Shown here: positions 58,101 to 64,000 of the stretch, one piece after another
Layout: every line of letters starts with the position of its first letter
Position numbering within the stretch: position 1 is the stretch's first letter
NCBI GenBank assembly: GCA_017308375.1
Contig: JAFKEW010000049.1
Span: 1 to 64,000, forward strand
DNA from: Alphaproteobacteria bacterium
GTDB taxonomy: Bacteria; Pseudomonadota; Alphaproteobacteria; Micropepsales; Micropepsaceae
Direction of reading: 5' to 3'
DNA: 64,000 nucleotides
Notes under the pieces: model-generated
Seen by the model: the letters and a program-made list of their open reading frames with translations, nothing else
Told to the model about the DNA's origin: nothing
Database searches by the model: none
Position numbers and translations under genes: made by a program

Positions 58101-59955
58101 CATCGGCGGTGCGGATGGGGATTTCCACCGTCCTGTCGGTGGTGCGCCCACCCGGTTCGTGGATCGAAACCCGCACCACCGCCTTCAGCGGCAAGGTGGT
58201 ATCGGCCAGTTCGCCGATCTGACCCGAAACCTGGGTCACGCCTTGCGCGTTGGTTTGCGGCACGTTGAGGGCGACGAGAACGTCTTCAAACGAATCCTCC
58301 ACCCGGCCGAAGGAATAACCCTTGTAAGCGGCGAAGGGGGCCGGGTCTTTGGTGATGCGCGCTTCCGCATCGCCCGACAGGCCTGAAGCCGGTGCGCCAT
58401 ACAGGAAGCGGGTTTCGGCGCGCACATGCAGCGTGGCGCCGGGGCGGAGGACCTTTTCTTCCGGCGTCAGCGTGACCTTCAGCCGTTGCGGCACAAAATC
58501 CGCCACATCGAATTGCACGCGGCCGACCGGATCAGCCTTCGGATCGACATAGGCCGCAATCTGCCAGCGGCCATGGGGGGCGGATTTACCGATTGCCACC
58601 GGCCAATAGGCAGAACCAGCCTTCAATGCCGCGCCGGCAAGCGTGGTGCGGGCGGCTTCCATGCCGTCAGGGCGGCGCGCCACCAAGGTCAGCGGCGCAT
58701 CGGCGGCGGCGCCAAGACGGTCGCGCAACATAGCGATCGCGCGCACGGTTTCGCCGGGGCGGTAAACCCCGCGATCGGTATAGAGATAGGCATCGACGGG
58801 TCCGGGTGCGGGCCGGCCACCAACGCCGCGGTCGGTCAGATCGAACACCGGGCGGCGCAGATCGAGGAAGGTGAAATCTTGCTTGTCGCCATAGGCCATC
58901 ACGGCCACGGGTTCGTCCCCACCCTTGCCGCGAAAAAACCCGGCGGCGAAATTGGCGCGGCCGACATCATCGGTCACCGCATTGGCGAGCACATTGTTGT
59001 TGCGCGCGACGAGCGAAAGCTTCACGCCGGAAATCGGCTTGGCACTGGCATAGGAGCGGGCGAAAACGGCAAGGCCGCTGCCGCCCTCAAAGGTGGTGAG
59101 CCCGATATCGGAATCGATCACCCATTGCGCGGCGACGGGCTGATAATCCTCATCATCCTTCTTTTTCGCCGCATCGCTGGCGATGAGGACATAGGCGCCG
59201 GGCTTGCGATCCTTCAGCACCTGATCGATCGGGATCAGCGTGACCACGGATTCGTTCCTGGTGCTGGCGACATCCATGCTGCCGGTCCACACGGTGGAGC
59301 CCTGATTGTCGGCGATCTGCTCCTCGTTCCAGCGATAAAGCGCGGTCTGGTCCAGCACCCCGCTTTCGAGCTGTGACAGCAGCCGGTCACCGACGCGGAT
59401 CACCTTGAGGTCGAGCTTCGCCACATTGACGGTGGTGACCGGAACGCCGTCGCTGTTTTCCCGCGGCAGGATGATGCCGCCCGAAAAACGCACCAGCGCA
59501 GGCTTGTCGCGCAATTCGACCGCGACGGTTTCAGCGATCTTCAGTTTCTCGCCGGAAGCAGCCGGAAGCCCGAGTTTCAGCGCCACCTGATAGGTCTTGT
59601 TGAAATCGAGCCCGCCAAGGCAAAGCCGCTGGCCCGCAACATGGGCGGCAACCGCGGTCTTGGGCTCGATGCTGAAATAATCCTGATAATGCGTCTTGCC
59701 CGATTCATCGAGGCTGCGGGTGAAGACGAGACAGGCCTCGGCCTGCGGTTTGGTGGTGTCGATCTCCACCCGGCGGAAGGCGAATTCGGGCGAAGCCGCC
59801 TGTTGCGCCGGTGTCGTGGCCGGGACAAGGCCGGAAAACACGCCCGCCTTGTTCAACGGTTCGCCCGGCGCGAACAGGCCCATCTGCCAGGCCGTGATGA
59901 GGGCCGCCACCAGCACGCCTGCAGCAGCGGCAGCGATGAGCGCAATGCGTTTCAT
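55160..59955 (-). pseudogene. yfhM: Bacterial alpha-2-macroglobulin (YfhM-like), frameshift near 55602
   Basis: A large periplasmic protease inhibitor, usually partnered with PBP1C. The N-terminus has a membrane/signal segment (residues 5-25), the middle MG domains, and a thioester motif YGCLEQT with C1166. The main frame ends as NQGGAPVW followed by wrong-frame residues, while the last part (ATVWTMAGQPADLANLKQNQ to VTISPAR) continues in another frame. One extra base (a G in the TGG run near 55602) joins them to 1598 residues, close to E. coli YfhM (1653). It has no lipobox, unlike many YfhM proteins. It may be a true frameshift or a base-call error. Confidence 0.85.
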
Positions 59956-60099
59956 AGGGGTCCCCCGAAGCAGGCTTGACGCGTATGCAGATGATTTAGC
60001 GGCCCCGCGCCGCCAATCGCAAACCCACAAATTGCAAGCAACGTAACAATGGCGGGAAAAATGGGCGACACCGTGACGGGTGCAACAAAATCAGCGGCG

Positions 60100-61464
60100 T
60101 TATTGTGCCGTTTGCAGACAATCAATTCGCGTGTGGCCAATTCGCGTGTGGCCAATTCGCGTGTGGCCAATCCGCGTGCGGCCAATTCGCGGGCGGGTGC
60201 CATGGCCTTTGGCGAGATGGCAGGTGCGCGCGAGGCTGCCGTCATCGCGGTGAACGGCAATGCGCCAGCCATGATCGTCTTGCGTCAGCATGGCAAAGCC
60301 GAAGCCCGGCAGGGAAAAGCCATCCTTCACCGCCTGGCCTGAGAGGTTGGCACCGGCAAGATCGGCCGGTGCGGTATCGAGCTTGTCGCCGCCATTGCCC
60401 GCGATCAGTTGCGGCGGCAGGGGCTTGCGATAGTTCAACACCTCGAACGCATGAATATGGCCGGACAACATCAGGCTGACAGGCGCCAGATCGGCGGGAT
60501 CAAGCGCCGCAATCATGGTGCGATTGCCGCCGACCCGGAAGCCCATGCGCGAAACCGCGCCCCAAAGCGGGCGGTGCGAGGCAAGCCAGACAGGCGCCGG
60601 AGCCAATTGCGCAATCTTGTGGAAATCGGCCCGGTAGGTGGCAAGCAGATTGTGGTCGATCAACTGATCAGGTGCGCTGGCGCTATCCATCACCACCAGG
60701 TTCATCGCCCCCAGCGGCACGGCGTAAGGGGCAAGATGGCCGCATTGGCCGGGCACAAACGGCCCCGGCCCCATCAGCCGCAGCCAGCCGGCCCCGGCGC
60801 GGGGACAATCCTCATGATTGCCGCGCACGAAAATGAAAGGCGCCACTTCCAGCAGCGGTCTGGCGGGGGCGAAGAAATCCGCATCCCAACTGGCCCAGTT
60901 GTCGCCTGAGGGGCTGCCGGCACACCGGGCATCATGCGGCGGACAGGGCGATTCGCGATAAAGGTAATCGCCGACATGCACGATCAGGTCCGGCTTTTCG
61001 GCCGCGGCCACACGGGCCAGCAGCGGAAATGGCCATTGCGCCGGATCGTTGCAGGCCTGAACCGAGCCACCCTTGATGCGGCAGCCGGTATCGCCCAGCA
61101 CCAGAATGCGCTTTGGCGCCGCGGCGGGAAGGGGCACGGGCGCGATGCGGATGGCCGGACCCGCGGCATCCGGCGGGGCGGCCGGATCGACCAGCCAGGC
61201 CGATCTGGCGGTGCCGGGCAGCGGTGCCGAACAGATCAACGGAAAACCATCGCCCGCCTTTGCCCGCACCACCATGGCCGTGCGATGGCCATCCACCGCG
61301 ACATCAGGGCATTGCGCAGCCGTGGTCGCGACCCGCAATTCGGCCGCGCCGCCGGGACCCATCTGCACCCAATGCGATAGAAGACCCGCGCCCGCATCCG
61401 CTGCGGCGATAGCGGGCATGAGCGCGGCCATCGCGGCGGCGAGAATCAGACGGGCAAACTGCAT
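60100..61464 (-). CDS. Secreted metallophosphoesterase with pentapeptide repeat tail
   Basis: A 454-residue exported calcineurin-like phosphoesterase. After a signal peptide (1-22) the metal-binding motifs are clear: LGDTGC (123-128), VHVGDYLY, FVRGNHEDC and SGHIHAFE. The N-terminal 100 residues are a beta domain. The C-terminus ends in RIGRTRIGHTRIGHTRIGHT, a run encoded by 15-bp direct repeats at 60124-60196, which looks like a recent addition. Substrate unknown. Confidence 0.87.
   Translation of the reverse strand: MQFARLILAAAMAALMPAIAAADAGAGLLSHWVQMGPGGAAELRVATTAAQCPDVAVDGHRTAMVVRAKAGDGFPLICSAPLPGTARSAWLVDPAAPPDAAGPAIRIAPVPLPAAAPKRILVLGDTGCRIKGGSVQACNDPAQWPFPLLARVAAAEKPDLIVHVGDYLYRESPCPPHDARCAGSPSGDNWASWDADFFAPARPLLEVAPFIFVRGNHEDCPRAGAGWLRLMGPGPFVPGQCGHLAPYAVPLGAMNLVVMDSASAPDQLIDHNLLATYRADFHKIAQLAPAPVWLASHRPLWGAVSRMGFRVGGNRTMIAALDPADLAPVSLMLSGHIHAFEVLNYRKPLPPQLIAGNGGDKLDTAPADLAGANLSGQAVKDGFSLPGFGFAMLTQDDHGWRIAVHRDDGSLARTCHLAKGHGTRPRIGRTRIGHTRIGHTRIGHTRIDCLQTAQ
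60124..60196. repeat. 15-bp direct repeats at the phosphoesterase 3' end
   Basis: AATTCGCGTGTGGCC occurs at 60124, 60139 and 60154, with a variant at 60169 and a partial copy at 60184. They encode RIGHT-type pentapeptides on the minus strand. Confidence 0.9.
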
Positions 61465-61552
61465 CCGCGCACTATGCCCGCAATGATCCCCGCACGCGAG
61501 GCGGCAACAAACGGATTTCCTGTACGTCTTTCCTTACAGGTCGGGGCTTTCC

Positions 61553-62971
61553 TTATAGGCTGGGGCGCCAATTGCCGTGAAAGCCGAACGGCACCCGGCG
61601 CGGCACCGCGGCACTGGCGATCGGTCCGCGATCCACCGCGGCGGCATCGAAGACCACGAAATCGCTGCGGTTCTCCCGCCCGCGATAGACCGTGGTGACG
61701 AGGAAACCATCCCCCTCCGCCGCATGAACGCTGCGCGGCACAAAGACAGGTTCGCCCGGCGCATCGCCATCGGCAAAGCGATAGACGTTCTTTTGGCCCG
61801 TCTGATGATCAATATGGGCGATGGAATCGAAGAACACCTTGCCATCGTCGCGCGAATTGGCGGCGAAATAGCCGTGGCGATAGGAAAGACCGGCGTGCCG
61901 TTCGTCGAGCCGGGGGAATTCGCCCGCCATATCGTCAATCCGCTGGCGCCTGACCGCATTGGTATTGGCGGCAAGATCGATGGTCCAGCGCATCAGATAG
62001 GCCGAACTGTTTTTGCCGGGGGAGCCATCGGCGTTGGGGAACAGGGGTGCGGTCGCATACTCCATCGCGTCGATGACGAGGGTATCGCCCTCCTCCCACA
62101 TGTTCATCGGGTGAAAGACGTAACAGGGATCGGCGGTGAACCAGCGAATGGTTTCGATGCCGGCATCGCGGCGCAGAACACCGATATGCGAGCCCTTGTC
62201 CGGCTCCCACGCGAACGGCATCTGGCCAGCCATCGCGCGTTGCAGGCTGCCGCTCAGCGGCAGCACCGGGAACGCCACATAGTTCTTCGTCACGAAGAAA
62301 TCGTGGATCATCGAGGAATAGGGTGCCTCGAAGGTATCGAGCCGGGTCACGTTCCCCGCCTTGTCCGCCACGCCATAGGCAAGCCCGTTCGAGAACGGCA
62401 GGTCGCCCACCATATAGCCGAAGAAGACGAGTTCGCCGGTTTCGGGGTCGATCTTGGGATGGGCGGTGAAGCGCCCGGCGCGGCCGGCATAATCGCGATA
62501 GCCCTTGGGCGCGAGGCTGACCGGATCGAGCTCGAACGGCTGATGCCCCTCCTCCAGCGCGAGAAGACGGTTCGCATGCCAGATGATGTTGGTGTTGGCG
62601 GTGCCGCTGTCCTTGCCCACCACAGCGGGGTCCGACGTCATCGGATTGCCGAAGGTGCCGAACAGCGCCTTGTCCGCGTCATTCTCCATCACCCATTTGG
62701 GGGTGCGGACATAGCGGTTGCGGTAAGAGACCTTGCCGTTCTGGACGGTGAAGGCATGGATCATCCCGTCGCCCGCGAACCAGTGATAATTGGCATCGCG
62801 CGGGTCGAATTGCGGATTGGGGCCGTTGCGGTAATAGGTGCCGGTCAGTTCCGGCGGGATGGCGCCCGTGATCTTCAGTTCCGCGAAATCGTCTTCGCTG
62901 CGGACCGGGGCGAAATTGCCGCTGAGATAGGGATTGGATTGCGTGGTCTGCTTCATGGCGGGTTGTGACAT
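61553..62971 (-). CDS. Carotenoid oxygenase (RPE65/CCD family)
   Basis: A 472-residue iron(II) dioxygenase that cleaves carotenoid or stilbene double bonds. It has the family blocks YYRNGPNPQFDPRD (about 46-59), WFAGDGMIHAF with the first His, AHPKIDPETGEL, MIHDFFVTKNY, FHPMNMWEEGDTLVIDAMEY and GFHGNW; the conserved His residues at four positions would bind iron. It is divergent from a TetR gene over a 101-base AT-rich region and is probably its target. Confidence 0.93.
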   Translation of the reverse strand: MSQPAMKQTTQSNPYLSGNFAPVRSEDDFAELKITGAIPPELTGTYYRNGPNPQFDPRDANYHWFAGDGMIHAFTVQNGKVSYRNRYVRTPKWVMENDADKALFGTFGNPMTSDPAVVGKDSGTANTNIIWHANRLLALEEGHQPFELDPVSLAPKGYRDYAGRAGRFTAHPKIDPETGELVFFGYMVGDLPFSNGLAYGVADKAGNVTRLDTFEAPYSSMIHDFFVTKNYVAFPVLPLSGSLQRAMAGQMPFAWEPDKGSHIGVLRRDAGIETIRWFTADPCYVFHPMNMWEEGDTLVIDAMEYATAPLFPNADGSPGKNSSAYLMRWTIDLAANTNAVRRQRIDDMAGEFPRLDERHAGLSYRHGYFAANSRDDGKVFFDSIAHIDHQTGQKNVYRFADGDAPGEPVFVPRSVHAAEGDGFLVTTVYRGRENRSDFVVFDAAAVDRGPIASAAVPRRVPFGFHGNWRPSL

Positions 62972-63004
62972 GACAGCCTCCTCACAGGGGGTGGGATCAC
63001 CGGA

Positions 63005-63050
63005 ATGGTTTGTATTATACGTTGTAAATTTATATTGTAAATAAGAATCG
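63005..63050. promoter_or_regulatory. AT-rich divergent control region between carotenoid oxygenase and TetR
   Basis: A 46-base AT-rich stretch with two direct TTGTAAAT copies about 13 bases apart and a partial dyad TTATACGTTGTAA. In a GC-rich genome this is a likely promoter/operator pair for the two divergent genes. Confidence 0.4.
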
Positions 63051-63072
63051 CAGCCACTGCCCGAGGAATCTG

Positions 63073-63681
63073 TTGCCCCGCGCGCTTTCCCCCGCCGAAG
63101 TCGAATCCTTCCGCGCCCGCCTGTGCGACGCGGCGACCAAGCTGTTTGCCGAACAGGGGCAGGCCGGTTTCACTATGCGCCAGCTGGCGGCGGCGGTCGG
63201 CGTCAGCTCAATGACGCCGTACCGCTATTTCAAGGACAAGGACGATATTCTGGCCGCGGTACGGGCCCGCGCCTTCGATGCCTTTGCCGCCCGGCTGGAA
63301 CAGGCCTTTGCCACCCATGACAGTGCCGCCGCACGCGGCAGCGCGGTGGGCGATGCCTATGTCGATTTCGCCCGATCGAACCCCGAAGCCTACCGGCTGA
63401 TGTTCGATTTCACCCAGGCGCACGAACAGGATTATCCCGATCTTGTCCGCGCTACGGCACGCGCGCGCGCAACCATGACGGCCTATGTCCGCGCCCTGAT
63501 CGACGAAGGCTTTATCACCGGCGACGCGCAATTGATCGGCACCGTGATGTGGGCCGCGCTGCATGGCGCGATGGTGCTCGACTTCGCGGGGCACCTGACG
63601 GCGGATTATGATTTCGAACGTGTCCGGCAGGAACTGTTCCGGCTGGTGGTGGCGGGATACGGCACGAAGGAACCGGCGTGA
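63073..63681 (+). CDS. TetR-family transcriptional regulator
   Basis: A 202-residue TetR protein. The helix-turn-helix (about 15-60) contains ATKLFAEQGQAGFTMRQLAA and VSSMTPYRYFKDKDDILAAV; the rest is a WHG-type ligand domain. TTG 63073 is used because GAGGAATC lies 6 bases upstream. It is divergent from the carotenoid oxygenase and 4 bases overlapping (GTGA) with the next gene. The likely inducer is a carotenoid-derived or related hydrophobic compound; this is inference. Confidence 0.88.
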   Translation: MPRALSPAEVESFRARLCDAATKLFAEQGQAGFTMRQLAAAVGVSSMTPYRYFKDKDDILAAVRARAFDAFAARLEQAFATHDSAAARGSAVGDAYVDFARSNPEAYRLMFDFTQAHEQDYPDLVRATARARATMTAYVRALIDEGFITGDAQLIGTVMWAALHGAMVLDFAGHLTADYDFERVRQELFRLVVAGYGTKEPA

Positions 63682-64000
63682 GCGCGGACAGCGGCGTGGA
63701 CGAAACCGTGGCCTACCCCTTTGCCGCCGACCCGGCACGCGGGACCGTGTTCATGCTGCCGATGCGGCTTCGCGATTTTCGCGCGGCGAGTTTTCTGGAC
63801 GAGCGATTGTTGGAAGGGCGCAGCGGCGGCAACTGGCTGGCGCGCGAACAATGGACCGCGCTGGCGGAGGCGATAGAGCCACAGCCGCTGCATTTCATTT
63901 TTCATATCGGCCACGCCGGATCGACCTTGATCAGCCGCCTGCTGGATGAAACCGGCGTGGTGCTGGGATTGCGCGAACCCTTGGCGCTGCGCCAGATGGC
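63678..64000 (+). CDS. Sulfotransferase-like P-loop protein, 3'-truncated by window edge
   Basis: The first 107 residues of a larger protein. GTG 63678 overlaps the TetR stop (GTGA), so the genes are coupled. At about residues 75-95 it has HFIFHIGHAGSTLISRLLDE, the PAPS/phosphate-loop pattern of sulfotransferase-family proteins, followed by GLREPLALRQM. The C-terminal part lies outside the window, so the family assignment is partial. Confidence 0.7.
   Translation, partial: MSADSGVDETVAYPFAADPARGTVFMLPMRLRDFRAASFLDERLLEGRSGGNWLAREQWTALAEAIEPQPLHFIFHIGHAGSTLISRLLDETGVVLGLREPLALRQM

Noticed and set aside
61577..62968. 463-codon frame antisense to the carotenoid oxygenase
   Set aside because: Shadow frame; no motif, and the true gene has all family blocks.

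Overview
The window is a GC-rich chromosomal segment from an alphaproteobacterium. The evidence is the gene order obgE-proB-proA-nadD-rsfS-rlmH behind rplU-rpmA, the three-gene proton-translocating transhydrogenase beside a tiny aa3-oxidase subunit IV, the DUF2312 / N-formylglutamate amidohydrolase / DUF1036 / pyruvate kinase neighbourhood, and a DnaA-domain-IV protein paired with DUF6456. I cannot place it below class. Almost everything is chromosomal housekeeping. There is no phage, integrase, insertion sequence, CRISPR array, tRNA or rRNA.

Layout. 1-6 kb: the 3' part of a PLP decarboxylase, a PEP-CTERM protein, a crotonase, and a coupled pair of secreted proteins (DUF3857-transglutaminase and a double TonB-C protein). 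6-15 kb: prfC, a DUF433/DUF5615 toxin-antitoxin-like pair, two small conserved proteins, two divergent PAS histidine kinases, the DnaA-IV/DUF6456 pair and a MaoC hydratase. 15-24 kb: palindromic repeats, a second PEP-CTERM protein, then the long minus-strand block rlmH to rplU. 24-36 kb: an LpxR-like outer-membrane protein, a phosphatase overlapping alkB, a well-structured candidate small RNA, a class III aminotransferase, lolA, gpsA and a vapBC module. 36-47 kb: mmsA with a divergent LysR gene, the pnt operon, thioesterase and hydrolase genes, a damaged NtrC-type regulator and conserved DUF genes. 47-64 kb: pyk, rpmJ, a lytic transglycosylase, an MFS transporter, pbpC-yfhM, a metallophosphoesterase, a carotenoid oxygenase, a TetR gene and the start of a sulfotransferase-like gene.

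How genes work together. The clearest units are: ribosome and proline biogenesis (rplU-rpmA, obgE-proB-proA-nadD-rsfS-rlmH); membrane energy coupling (pntAa-pntAb-pntB plus oxidase subunit IV); cell-envelope defence and peptidoglycan (yfhM-pbpC, lytic transglycosylase, LolA, LpxR-like); valine-type catabolism (mmsA with its LysR neighbour); and two toxin-antitoxin modules, one with an obvious operator.

Unusual points. Three reading-frame breaks (rsfS start, alpha/beta hydrolase, yfhM) each look like loss of one base from a short G or C run. A fourth lesion removes the Walker A region of an NtrC-type regulator. The first three may be sequencing errors; the fourth looks like a real or assembly deletion between short direct repeats. 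Other points of interest are a multi-hairpin small-RNA candidate with an anti-Shine-Dalgarno-like loop, a formylglutamate amidohydrolase-DUF1244 fusion, three tandem 59-bp repeats, a pentapeptide repeat tail on a phosphoesterase, and several dispersed palindromic repeats. I did not find a clearly new multi-gene system. The small-RNA candidate and the DnaA-IV/DUF6456 pair are the best leads.
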